Below are positions 22,432-33,273 of a DNA stretch of 64,000 bases, piece after piece. Source of the stretch: Endocalyx cinctus (Eukaryota; Ascomycota; Sordariomycetes; Amphisphaeriales; Apiosporaceae); the NCBI GenBank assembly GCA_001600455.1, contig BCKC01000007.1, forward strand, positions 1,242,019 to 1,306,018, written 5' to 3'. Positions within the stretch are counted from its first letter, which is position 1. Each line of letters begins with the position of its first letter. The notes beneath the pieces are model-generated. The model was given only the letters and a program-made list of their open reading frames with translations. It made no database searches and had not been told where the DNA came from. The translations under genes were made by a program, and so were the position numbers.

Positions 22432-24087
22432 GGTTACTGTTTTTTTTTTCTCAGCCACAAATTTTGAGTCAGATTCTTTTCGATAATGGGTGATTAAAGG
22501 GATGTATAAATTCAATGATGTATCCTCTTCTTCTTGAATATTGAATAAGGAAGAGGGATGTTAAGATAAGGCGGCCCCCCCTTTAGGTTTAAACAGATTT
22601 GTTAGATCTAGACCACTCCGAGCCCCGTTTCTTTTTTAAGGCCGTTATCACGACTTACACAAAAACCTTTTTTCTTTTTTTTTTTGGACCGTCTAAACGA
22701 ATTATGAGATATGTATCTACGTAGTGTTAAGTGTAAGACGAATTTCGATCTTCAGAGAAATCAAATCTGCAGGATCGTCGAGATAGAATGAGGAATCGTT
22801 ATCATTTGGTTATCTGGATCTTTTTTTTTTTTTTTTTTGTTATCGAAGTCCGTGAAAACTGCGCGGGTTTTCGAGACATGCGGTTTTATGTGGGAAAGCT
22901 GTTCTTACGCCTCCAAATCCCAATGAGAAATACTAAACCTCCCATATTAATTATAATCAAACTTCAGAACCATTAACACTACCTATGAATTATTTACTCT
23001 TATGATAATAATAATACACAGGTAGAAAATGGATAATTTATTTGATATCGTAAAAGAAAAGGAAAAAAGAAGAAGAAGAATTTACACCTTTTCTGCTCGA
23101 TAGAAGATTCCGAATCTCCTTGTCTTTCTGCCCTCCATTCCCAGAGCTGTCATTTTTCAACACTTTGTAGGATAAATACCCCTTAATTGAACGACTGCCT
23201 CAACAGATATCTTTCTTGTCCACTTACCGCTGAGAACATATATGAAAAAAGAATAAAGCATTCTAGATGTATTAAATAAATGTAGAAATAAGAGGTAATA
23301 CGTTAAGAAGAGAAACCATTTACATCCATTAATAATGACGTATATAATAAGGCAAACGATGAAGGAGAAGAACGACAGAAACAATATATCGTATTAAACT
23401 GCATCAAATTCTCCAACAGTCGCATCCCTTTACTTTTAGATATGTACGGGCTGGGTGGTTTGACTTAGGAATGAGAGACTTCTTTTTTCCATAGTTAAGC
23501 TCCGACACCGCCCGCTTGTCGATCAATGACAGTGCGTGGCTTAAGACATTTATCTCTTTCCTTTCCTGTCTTATCTTTTTCTTCGCTGGAATGGAATTCT
23601 CAACTGTTTTCGTTCACGAATCACGAACCCGCCCCCCCTGAAATGCCTCCAAGTATGTTCAAGAAATGGATGAAAAAACTAGTTCGACAAACGCGCCTCG
23701 ATGCGCGACGCGATCTTCGCACACACACCCCCATCCCATCCAAGTCTCGTGCCTTACACTGGCGGAAAGGGGGATGCGAAGGGGATGAGCCGTTGGGATA
23801 GTGTTGTTAAGATTTACGACACCTACACCCCCCCTCCCTCCTTACGCGTACTGCCTGTCGCTCTCTGTCCGGACTTTGTGACTTTCCCAATTCCCTTCTT
23901 TCGTAATATCGACTTGAGGTTGTCATAGAGACCGACGACATCGCTTTCCAGTAATACACTCACGCGACTTCCACAACTTTACAAAAAACAACTATAACAT
24001 AAATTCTATCGTCCGTATCAGTTCATGAATACACGTACGAGTAAAAGATCATACTCGTCGCTCTAGTCGCCTCCGCCGTTCGACATC
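22432..24087. other. divergent promoter region between EFM6 and AXL2
   Basis: This 1.66-kb gap separates two divergently transcribed genes, so it carries both promoters. It contains poly-T tracts (22678-22685, 22821-22837) and, close to AXL2, a C/T-rich stretch typical of fungal leaders. No ORF with protein-like composition was found. Confidence 0.6.
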
Positions 24088-27000
24088 ATGAGGATGGAGG
24101 AGGCGAGAGGGCGGGCGGTAGCAGGGCCCGCGATCATCATCCGCCTCATCCTCGGAACGCTCCTCCTAACCGACCTCGCCTCCTGCGCGCCCGCGATCTA
24201 CTTCCCGCTGAACTCGCAGCTTCCGCCCGTGGCGCGCGTATCTGAGGCCTTCTCTCTGACCTTCTCGCCTTTAACCTTCTCCTCCTCGCTCGAGATGACG
24301 TACGAGCTGGGCAGCGGCCCCCGCTGGCTCTCCCTCGACGGCGGGTCTCGCACCTTGTACGGCACGCCGTCCGAGGCCGATTTCTTGGTCGACAGGACGG
24401 GCGCAGGCGACGGGGACGACGCGACCGTCATCGGCGTGCCCGTCTCGCTCGTCGCCTCCGACGCATCCGGCTCGACCACCTCCAACGCCACCCTCGTCGT
24501 ATCGCGCGATCTCGCCCCCGAGGTTGCGATTCCCCTAGCCGATCAGATCGCCTCCTTCGGCCCGCATTCGCCGCCCGCGACCGTCCTGCTGCGTCCGTCC
24601 GACGAATTCTCCTTCAGCTTTTCCGAAGATACCTTTCGAGTCGGCGGACGAGAAGGGGGGCGGGATGGCGATAACCAGGGAAAGGCGAAGCCTCGGGCCT
24701 CGCTGAACTACTACGCCGTCTCGGGCGACAACGCGCCGCTTCCGTCCTGGGTCTCGTTCGACGCCTCGAGATTGACCTTCTCGGGCAAGACGCCGGATTT
24801 CGAGTCCCTGGTGCAGCCGCCGCAGACTTTCGCCCTTCAGCTCGTCGCCTCGGACGTGGTCGGGTTTTCCTCTGTCGCGGTCCCTTTCTCTATCGCGGTG
24901 GGGACGCATGAGCTCAGGGCGGACACGTCCGTCGTCGAGATTAATGCGACGCGTAAGCAGCCGCTTGAATACGATGGACTGTTGGATATATTCAAGATTG
25001 ACCAGAAGCCTCTGACAACCGAGGACGTCTCGTCGATTACGGCGTTAAATATGCCGCCTTGGCTTACTTTCGATGATAAGGACTCGTGGAAACTGAGCGG
25101 GACGCCAGACGAAGATGCGAAAGCCTCCAACATTACAATAATGGTGATGGATAAATTCCAAGATGCACTGAACGTAACCATTGCTATCGCCTTCCAGGAT
25201 AAACCAGAGTCTCTTTTTGTGACCGAACTACCGGACCTCGATCTTAATGCGGGAACCAATTTCTCGTTTGATCTTAAGAAATATTTATTTATGCCCATGC
25301 AGACCAGCGTAAGTTTGAAAAGCGAGCCGAGCGCGCCGTGGATCAAATTCGATTCAGAATCGTTCGAAATATCGGGGACTGTTCCGAAGCCGGCTGAAGC
25401 CGGATACTCGAACAAGCTCCGAGTCTTTGTCAATGCCGCGCTGCGGGAATCAAATATGATGGAGACGAAGACCATGAACGCGAACGTCAACTCCCCATCA
25501 CTGACATCGTCACCTTCGTACCCTCTGGCCACGGCTACGTCCACCTCAACGCCGACCTCCGGAGCCGACAACCTGCGAACGATCCTCCTCGCCGTTTTGA
25601 TACCGATATTCTTCGTAGCTCTACTGGGAATCATCATCTGTCTACTCTGCCTACGCAAGCGTCGGCAAAAACCAAAGAGCTACGACGTCGTGGAAGTGTC
25701 CGCCCCGATTCCGGGCACTTTTGTGCATCACGATGCGTCGGGTTCGGAGAGTCTGGCTCAGGGTTCGCTGCAAGACATGAGGAAGATGCTGGATATGGGC
25801 CCGCCGCTACCGGGGGGTGATGCGCCCGTCCGGGACCATGAACCTACTAAATCGTCAAACCTCCGCAATTCTCCGACGGCGACCGACGAGAGCGTGGAGG
25901 TACGAGAAGATCTTATCCCGCATGCATTAACGATAAACTCGCGAATTGTGCAATCGCCTAAAATGGATGAAATGGTTACGGGGTCGAGACGCTCTAGGCT
26001 AGTTGTTCCGATTATAGGACGACCGTCTCCAGAGAAAGGAGAGTCGGATGAAGCAAGCTTGTTATCAGACACAAGTGTTGGAGAGGGAGAGACGCACGTT
26101 ACGGACATGGACGGGTCTTTCGTTGGAAGGCACACTCAAGATACCGCATATCCAGGTAATATATGGTCTCTTGACGTCCCGGTCGCGGCAGAGCCCTTTA
26201 GTATCCAAGCTACGCCTGAAATAGCATATACGGCCGGGCGGAATAAGTACGAATATAGCTCGGATGATGACGATGAACTCCCACCAGCGGTGGGTTACGT
26301 GTCGAGGCGGAAGTCAAACCAACAGCAAAAAGCGACGGGGTTGGGTCTCCGAAGAGTTGGCTCTCGGCTATCAAACACTTGGAAGCGTAGCAGTATATCT
26401 CGACCATCGGAAAGCAGAAATCGCGCCAGCGTCCTCAGCAGTTCAACGAGCCAGACCACCCGTACAAGTATCTTGACGTCCGGGTTTACGGACGAAGCTA
26501 CCACCACAAGCACCAATGTCGTTGCGAAACCCACAGTTATACATATACCTAGCAAGCCGGGGGAGGCCCGACAGCTCAGTAGGAGAACAAATGACTCAAC
26601 GCCCTTATTCGGCGGCCGGGCTTTAGATAGATCGCCAAGAAATCTCAAGCCTACAAGTAGTGACGCATCGCCGATTTCTACCGCGTATGAGATGACTCCG
26701 AAATTAACACCAGCATTTCAGCGTCACGGTTTGGAGCATCAAGAAAGGGACACATCATGGGATCATTTCACTCGAAATTCCGTTGGCGTTGCCTATAAAG
26801 ACCTTGTCGGAACGGCCCCCCAGTCTAGAAAGCCTCCTACCTTTTCCGCGAGGGATTCTGCTAGAACCCCAGGAACATCTGCGCAAACAGAAAACTGGAA
26901 AACATGTCATACGAACCAGGAGCTGGGCTCGCCTGAGAAATGGTACCTCCCGGATGACAACTTTGGAGGTTTAAACATCACAAATGAACAGGCCCTTCGG

Positions 27001-27567
27001 AGTAAAAGCGAGCCACCGCAGCTACCGCCACTTAGAAGAGTAGGCACACTAGACCCACCTGTGACACCTCCCTCCAAGGGGAAGGGCAAAGGTAGAACGA
27101 GGAACGCGCTAGGCCATAGACTCAGCAATTCGCATTATTATCCCCACAAGGCGCATACACCTTCTCCAAAGTCAGCTCGACGAACTTCGCGCGACGACCG
27201 GCTACGGATGAGCCGCATGGACGAGCAGAAGGCGCTCAATGACCTGCGTGCCATGATGTCCCAAACGCCATCTCCGGACAACGAGAGGTCTATGCCACCG
27301 ACGGGGCCGTTACCGGAAACGCCGTCGCGGCGAGGTAGGGCACCGCTGACGAGTCGAGCCAATAACTCCTACGGAAGTAACTTGAGGGGAAAGGATACCA
27401 GTCCGAAAACCGAAACTCCTAAGAGGAACCAAAAGGCGGTACGGTGGGCGGGGCAAGAAGACATTGACGACGATGACGATGCATGGGAGGATGCACCGCC
27501 GCCCGAGTCAGTAGCGGGTGGATGGGACGAGGAGGACAGCGAAAGAAGCTTTCCAGTATATATATAA
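24088..27567 (+). CDS. AXL2: Axial bud-site/polarity membrane protein AXL2/BUD10 homolog (1159 aa)
   Basis: This is a single-exon type I membrane protein. Residues 1-34 contain an N-terminal hydrophobic signal. The signature after cleavage, APAIYFPLNSQLPPVARV, begins the dystroglycan-type cadherin-like modules. At least three are visible, with repeated WLSLD/WVSFD/WLTFDD/WIKFD followed by L-x-G-x-P patterns (GSRTLYGTPSEADF, SGKTPDFESL, KLSGTPDEDA, EISGTVPKPA) up to about residue 455. A Ser/Thr-rich stalk is followed by one transmembrane helix (about 499-523) and a basic stop-transfer CLRKRRQKPK. The ~630-residue cytoplasmic tail is Ser/Pro-rich with an acidic end. In yeast Axl2 marks the bud neck and links to septins and Bud4; in filamentous fungi it takes part in septation and conidiophore development. 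Length and architecture fit the family. Confidence 0.9.
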   Translation: MRMEEARGRAVAGPAIIIRLILGTLLLTDLASCAPAIYFPLNSQLPPVARVSEAFSLTFSPLTFSSSLEMTYELGSGPRWLSLDGGSRTLYGTPSEADFLVDRTGAGDGDDATVIGVPVSLVASDASGSTTSNATLVVSRDLAPEVAIPLADQIASFGPHSPPATVLLRPSDEFSFSFSEDTFRVGGREGGRDGDNQGKAKPRASLNYYAVSGDNAPLPSWVSFDASRLTFSGKTPDFESLVQPPQTFALQLVASDVVGFSSVAVPFSIAVGTHELRADTSVVEINATRKQPLEYDGLLDIFKIDQKPLTTEDVSSITALNMPPWLTFDDKDSWKLSGTPDEDAKASNITIMVMDKFQDALNVTIAIAFQDKPESLFVTELPDLDLNAGTNFSFDLKKYLFMPMQTSVSLKSEPSAPWIKFDSESFEISGTVPKPAEAGYSNKLRVFVNAALRESNMMETKTMNANVNSPSLTSSPSYPLATATSTSTPTSGADNLRTILLAVLIPIFFVALLGIIICLLCLRKRRQKPKSYDVVEVSAPIPGTFVHHDASGSESLAQGSLQDMRKMLDMGPPLPGGDAPVRDHEPTKSSNLRNSPTATDESVEVREDLIPHALTINSRIVQSPKMDEMVTGSRRSRLVVPIIGRPSPEKGESDEASLLSDTSVGEGETHVTDMDGSFVGRHTQDTAYPGNIWSLDVPVAAEPFSIQATPEIAYTAGRNKYEYSSDDDDELPPAVGYVSRRKSNQQQKATGLGLRRVGSRLSNTWKRSSISRPSESRNRASVLSSSTSQTTRTSILTSGFTDEATTTSTNVVAKPTVIHIPSKPGEARQLSRRTNDSTPLFGGRALDRSPRNLKPTSSDASPISTAYEMTPKLTPAFQRHGLEHQERDTSWDHFTRNSVGVAYKDLVGTAPQSRKPPTFSARDSARTPGTSAQTENWKTCHTNQELGSPEKWYLPDDNFGGLNITNEQALRSKSEPPQLPPLRRVGTLDPPVTPPSKGKGKGRTRNALGHRLSNSHYYPHKAHTPSPKSARRTSRDDRLRMSRMDEQKALNDLRAMMSQTPSPDNERSMPPTGPLPETPSRRGRAPLTSRANNSYGSNLRGKDTSPKTETPKRNQKAVRWAGQEDIDDDDDAWEDAPPPESVAGGWDEEDSERSFPVYI

Positions 27568-29206
27568 AGTTGGCGACTAATTCGGTAGTAATATATTTAT
27601 AATGATAATGGCTCGCTTCTATCGCGTAGCCGAGAGATTGAGGAGATTAAATCCGTTCAAGCATCAACAGATCTGGCAACTTCACGTAATAGTGTAATAT
27701 GGGTGTCACCCTATATAGCATTACCTTTATATAGCTTCGAAAAGTAGAAACGTGCGTCATATCAAGCACGTAATCGAACATGAGTTAGCCTGGTTAGTTG
27801 TGAACTTGGTTCGAAAGGGTTGTGTGCCTTGCTTCTCCTTATTTACTGCGACGGATCAACTGATTGATGTCCGGTCATACTGTATGTAGGTACGAGATAG
27901 GGTGCGCGGAAGAAAGTAGTGGGTGTGATGATGCGTTTCGTGAAGCGCAGTACAGTAATCAGAAACTACCTACTCCTTCCCCGACCTTCTCTCTCATGCA
28001 GGATGTTCGGGATATCCGGAGTTGGCCGAGGATCAGACACGACGATTTTGGAAGATTATATACCCTTCACCGCTTTTAGTGGGTGGCTAGGATGGGATTT
28101 TGGCATTTGCAGAAAATTTGCATGTCAACCCTCAAGGGAAAAAAAGGTTCTTAGTGTGTACATAGTAGTACATGCATAAAGTGATGATTGTGGGGTACCC
28201 GAGGGCATATGTTCTTCCATGTAGATCAGGCAGCCCAGGTTTGTCTAGGCAATTCAGTCATCCGTTCAAGATTACCAACAATGAATCTGTGTGAAAAACT
28301 GATGGATCCGAGAGGAACCACGTACTTGAATATACCATCGAACATAAAGGAGAATGAAACATGCAAGACTGGGCATGGATCAGTAGATATTCAGGATGGT
28401 TAGATTAAAGATGCATGTCTAGACACCCATGATACATGCCTAACGGGCAGGGAGGCATATAGAGAGGATTAACTCTTTAGGGACTATCGCATGGAGGACT
28501 TTGGAGGTCTCGACCACTCAGGAGGGTTATACCTACTAGGTACCTGTCCACATGGTGCATATCATGTAACCTAGGGATACTGGGTATTGGCTGTATAAGG
28601 TGAGAAGTGATTGGTATATTTATTGTGACAGAGTGGCACATGTATATAGGTATATATATATATATGTCTTGCGGGTATAAGGAAGAAGGAGAAAGTGAAG
28701 GCGGAAGAAAGACAGGAGAAAGATAGAAGGTTGATTAAATATTGAATTTGCAAATATTTATTCAACTAGAAAGGGTTCTTCCTTACTCTGAAGCGTTATC
28801 TGATCTGGATTATAATGCAGGTTAATGTCAAGCTAAGGGGATATTTTGGGGCACGCGACAATTGCGTTTAATAGAAGGAAAGGATATCATTTAATTATCT
28901 AGTATACCTAGCAGTAGGTACTGTGTAGGTTGTGTATTACCTAATAGGGTATTTGACATGCCAAGGATCAGAGATACGCCTAGTGCTCCGTAGGTGCTAC
29001 CTGCTATTCTGTAACCAGGTATACTATTAGAAATATATAAAGTAAAAATAAGATATTACATACTAGGTTACTAACCTTATATTAAGATATATATCTTGGA
29101 GTATACAGATCTATAATTCTGTATCCTATATACTTAAGTAGATATATAGTGTATATATATATATGATGTATCAGTACTGACCTAGCTGTATTAATTAAGA
29201 AGAGTA

Positions 29207-29275
29207 CCTAACCTAGGTACCTATCTAGGGCTGCTACCTAGGTCTAGGTACCTACCTAGGTAGGTAGATACTGTA
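29207..29275. repeat. cluster of palindromic CCTAGG-cored words
   Basis: Several overlapping copies of ACCTAGGTA-type palindromes occur in about 70 bases, in both orientations, so the segment is largely self-complementary. Similar single words recur in other intergenic parts of the window (for example near 5011, 10480 and 28538). Confidence 0.7.
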
Positions 29276-29860
29276 AGTACTTATATGTTAGTACCAGGTA
29301 AGCTGGCAGGCTGGTAGGTAGTATCTAGAAGAGAGAATCCAACAGGATTACGTGTAGAGTCCAACAGAATTAGAGTTAGAATTAGAATTATTTTGAATAA
29401 CATACCAACATACTATCAACTTTTAGGACTTTCAATCTAATAATTCATATTCATATTCATATGTAATTAAACAAATATTATGTTTTTATACATGATATAT
29501 GTTAATTCCATTATCAGCTGCCCACATGGAATTTTCCTATTCTTCTCTACATTATCTTTTGACCAAATCAAAAAACCCCGCCTTGATCCTGGCCCTTAAC
29601 CGCCCACTATCTACGCATATACATTCAATCAATTAGTGTTAGTGCGTGCACTGCCTGACCCTAAAAAAACCACACCCCTCTAGGAAACCCCCCCCAGAAA
29701 GCCCCTCCCCCTCTGCCACTGTGAGGAACCCTTTTTTTGCGCCGTCAACTTTCAGCCCATATTCGCTCGCGCAAGAATATCATTTTAAAGTTTCTTTGTG
29801 ATTAACAACTTTCTCTCCTGCTTTCAGAATAACCTAAGTCATCTTCATACCATACTTGTC

Positions 29861-29877
29861 TTTTTTTTTTTTTTTTN
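29861..29877. repeat. poly-T tract with an unresolved base (N at 29877)
   Basis: A run of 16 T ends in N. Like the tract at 8474, it indicates homopolymer uncertainty in this assembly. Confidence 0.8.
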
Positions 29878-30187
29878 TGCATTAAACGAAACGAAACAAA
29901 ACAAAACAAAAATAAGTCTCCAGCTGTCATTTTACTCTGGTACCTATTTTTCCCCCCCTCCTACCATAATTTTTGTTTTCCCTGCTTCTTCAGACACCTT
30001 GTTCTATTTTAATAGTTGTTCTCAAATTCTTCGTCATACTGGCAACTGACATAAAAAAAAATCAACCTTATTAAAATATACCTTCCATACAAGAAACTCT
30101 GCCCCTCTTTCCCTAACCTACACAACTCCGACATCACCGTCAAAATATCAGATTTTCAACCCTAATCACACGGAAAACTATTCCACC

Positions 30188-32250
30188 ATGGGTCAAACCC
30201 TCTCTGAACCGGTAGTCGAAAAGGTATTGATATATTTTTTTTTTTCTTTTTATACACTTTATCGTCAATTGCGCCGCTTTTGACGTGTCTCGACCATCTT
30301 ATGCATTTTCCTGTCTTCCCCTCCGAATTTCACGCGCTTGTTGATGACCTCATTACACCATTTCCGCTTTCGCTTCCCGCGCTATCCAGTCTTCCAAAAA
30401 TGATTTCTACTTCTCGAGAAAAGGGAGAGATACAATTCGTACTGACTATTGAAAATTATTTCAGGCTTCCGACAAAGGCGAAGATGATAGACTACTCTAT
30501 GGAGTGTCTGCTATGCAAGGTTGGCGTATCAGCATGGAAGACTCCCACTGTACTATCCTCGACCTCTTAACACCTAAAGACGACGATGATAAAAAGACAC
30601 ACCCTACGCGATTATCCTTCTTTGGCGTTTTTGATGGTCACGGTGGTGATAAGGTCGCGCAGTTTGCTGGAAAGAATATACATGACATTCTCTTAAAGCA
30701 GGACACCTTCAAGACTGGACAATATGAGCAATCACTCAAGGATTGTTTCCTTGCCACTGACCGAGCGATACTGAGTGGTATGACAAAACCATCCATGTTT
30801 TAACCCTCGCTCGAGGAGATTTCGTGATAAGCGGCTAACTCCAAGCTTTAGATCCCCAATATGAGGAAGAAGTATCTGGTTGTACCGCATGCTGCGGCCT
30901 TATTACTGGCAATAAGATATATATCGTGAGTCTCATTTTTCTGATTTCAAAATTTCCCGACGAATTACTAACCTACTTATTAGGCCAACGCTGGAGATTC
31001 CCGAAGTGTGTTGGGAGTGAAGGGTCGAGCCAAACCCCTCTCTTTTGACCACAAACCCCAGAACGAAGGTTTGTCATGTTCCTTTTTTTTTTTTTTCCCT
31101 CAACTAACTCTTCAATGTTTTCCCTTCACATAATTCCGTATTCTTAGCGACAGTTTCTTTGTCAATTTCTTTCTTTCCTTTTTTTTTTTTTTTGGATCAC
31201 GACTAACAATCTTACTTTTAAATTTTATTAGGTGAAAAAGCTCGCATTACTGCAGCTGGAGGGTTTGTCGATTTCGGTCGCGTCAACGGAAACCTCGCCC
31301 TCTCCCGAGCTATAGGAGATTTTGAATTCAAGAAGAGTGCCGAACTTGCACCTGAACAGCAGATTGTTACCGCGTATCCTGACGTAATGGCCCATGATTT
31401 AAGCGACGACGACGAATTCTTAGTCATTGCTTGCGACGGTAGAGTCTCGTTCTTTTCTTACTAATTTTGACAAGGTCTGGGCTGGTCCGGTCGAAACTAA
31501 TACGTGAGTTTAGGTATCTGGGATTGCCAGTCTTCACAAGCGGTCATCGAGTTCGTCCGTAGAGGTATCGCTGCTAAACAAGACCTCGACAAGATTTGCG
31601 AGAATATGATGGACAACTGCCTTGCCTCGAATTCCGAAACCGGTGGTGTCGGATGCGATAACATGACGATGATCGTTGTGGGCTTCTTAAGAGGCAGAAG
31701 TAAGGAGGAATGGTACGAAGAGGTTGCTAGCCGTGTGGCGAAAGGCGACGGCCCGTGTGCCCCTCCTGAATACGGTATGCCATCTTAGAGCCCGGGTCGA
31801 CTGCAACGAACTGACCCTTCTTTTTTCTTTGAAAATTCAGCTGAATTCCGGGGTCCTGGCGTCCATCACAACTTTGATGACAGCGATAGTGGATATGACG
31901 TGGATATGGACCATAAGTCAAAGACTTTTGGTATCGGTGGGTACAAGGGCCGAATCATATTCCTTGGGGATGGTACTGAAGTTCTTACCGACTCTGATGA
32001 CACCGAAATGTTCGATAACGCGGATGAGGATAAAGATTTGGCTAGCCAAGTCTCGAAGAAATCCTCCAACGACGAGGAAGAATCGAACGACCCCCCTCCC
32101 CGAGCCCCCTCCCCTCCCCCGCGCTCGGCACCTAAAAAGACAGAAGACTCGGAAAAGAAAGATACCCCCGTAGAAGTTTTGACGGACGCCTTCAAAGACG
32201 GATCGGAGAAAGAGGCGAAGACGGAGACGGCGACCACGACTAAAGATTGA
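30188..32250 (+). CDS. PP2C protein phosphatase (PTC2/PTC3 type), seven exons, with an apparent +1 frameshift
   Basis: Exons are 30188-30223, 30465-30777, 30852-30926, 30984-31068, 31232-31438, 31514-31774 and 31841-32250. Every splice joins in phase, but the coding sum is one base over a multiple of three. The excess lies in exon 3, where the TTT at 30900-30902 shifts the frame just after the SGCTAC motif and leads to TAA at 30914. All catalytic motifs are present: [57 protein letters not shown] and CDNMTMIVV. These include the metal-binding aspartates of Mg/Mn-dependent Ser/Thr phosphatases. In yeast the class dampens stress MAP kinase and DNA-damage checkpoint signalling. The start MGQTLSEP resembles Ptc2 and fits N-myristoylation. 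The acidic, Pro-rich tail follows the catalytic domain. About 461 aa if the extra base is an error. Confidence 0.88.
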
Positions 32251-33273
32251 TTGAAAATTTGCATCTCATTGTTGTTTTTTTAAGTTTTGTTATAAGGAGA
32301 TATCAGAACAGGATGGAAAAGTTTCCTGTCCGTCGGTTTCGAGATCGGCTCGTTGAAGACTTTGACGTGCTCGGATGATGGCCAAAACGATTATGACACA
32401 AGGTGTGACAGGGTCTTTTATGTTTGGAACACGTGGGGATCACCGGGGCATGTGGAAGAGATGATATCCTTGAGCAAAGAGAGTTTATGGATTTTCCTCG
32501 CTCTAGTAGAGTGAGTAGATACGGCAAACGTCTCTTAATCTTCACCAGAAAAAGATTACTGTTAGTGTTACTGTTATCGTTCTTGTCGGTACATGTCAGT
32601 ACATTGAGCTATCACCATCGGTCCGAGGACTTTTGTTTCATGTTCATTATTTGATTTGGAGGGATTGCATTCTCCATAGAACTTCATAGTCCTGGACGAG
32701 CATATGGTGGATATTTTTTTTTCTTTTTTTGTTTGGTCGAGAAAGAGGTTAAGAAACGTTTTCTATGAATTCCATAAGTTTCGTCAGGAGTTACTATCCA
32801 TAGCATTATGTAGAGATAAATGAACTCAAATGCAGAGATGTCTCCCTATATTGTCTTTAGTATTTCTATAATTACTTACTTAATAGTAGTCGTATATCTT
32901 ATCCGAGTGTCCAAGCAGCCAAGTAACGGGTACATATGCGTATGTACAGTCTTACCTAGTATCTTAGTATTCTAGTAGTAGATCTGTGGATATAATACGT
33001 ATGGACCTACTGTGTAGGTACATGGATAGAACGGTATCCACATTAAAAGAGATGGAACTACTCCGTAGTATAGATATCTTATCGTTATCCTTATCGTTAT
33101 CGATCTAAGCATCGATTAGAATATATTCAGTCGCAATTCATGAAAAATGTTGTAAACCTTTTTACTGTTGTGCCTGAACGAGAACAGCGTAGCCTCCGTT
33201 TCACGGTTGATATGAGCCTATCTTCTCTCATGTGCGTGTATTTCCGTCACGCCTTGATTCTAGTTACAAAATC
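32251..33273. other. intergenic between PP2C and PPR genes
   Basis: The first part is the PP2C 3' region and the last few hundred bases must be the promoter of the PPR-like gene. It is AT-rich with TATC/TTATCGTTATCG words near 33080-33105. An upstream ATG at 33230 opens a 19-codon reading frame that overlaps the main start. No other gene is seen. Confidence 0.6.

Larger units (their letters stand above)
27568..30187. other. AT-rich intergenic DNA with palindromic TACCTAGG words
   Basis: No gene was found. A dense block of CCTAGG/TACCTAGGTA words occurs at 29207-29275. The last ~650 bases are pyrimidine-rich and include poly-T with an N at 29877; they are probably promoter and leader of the PP2C gene. 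Confidence 0.6.
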
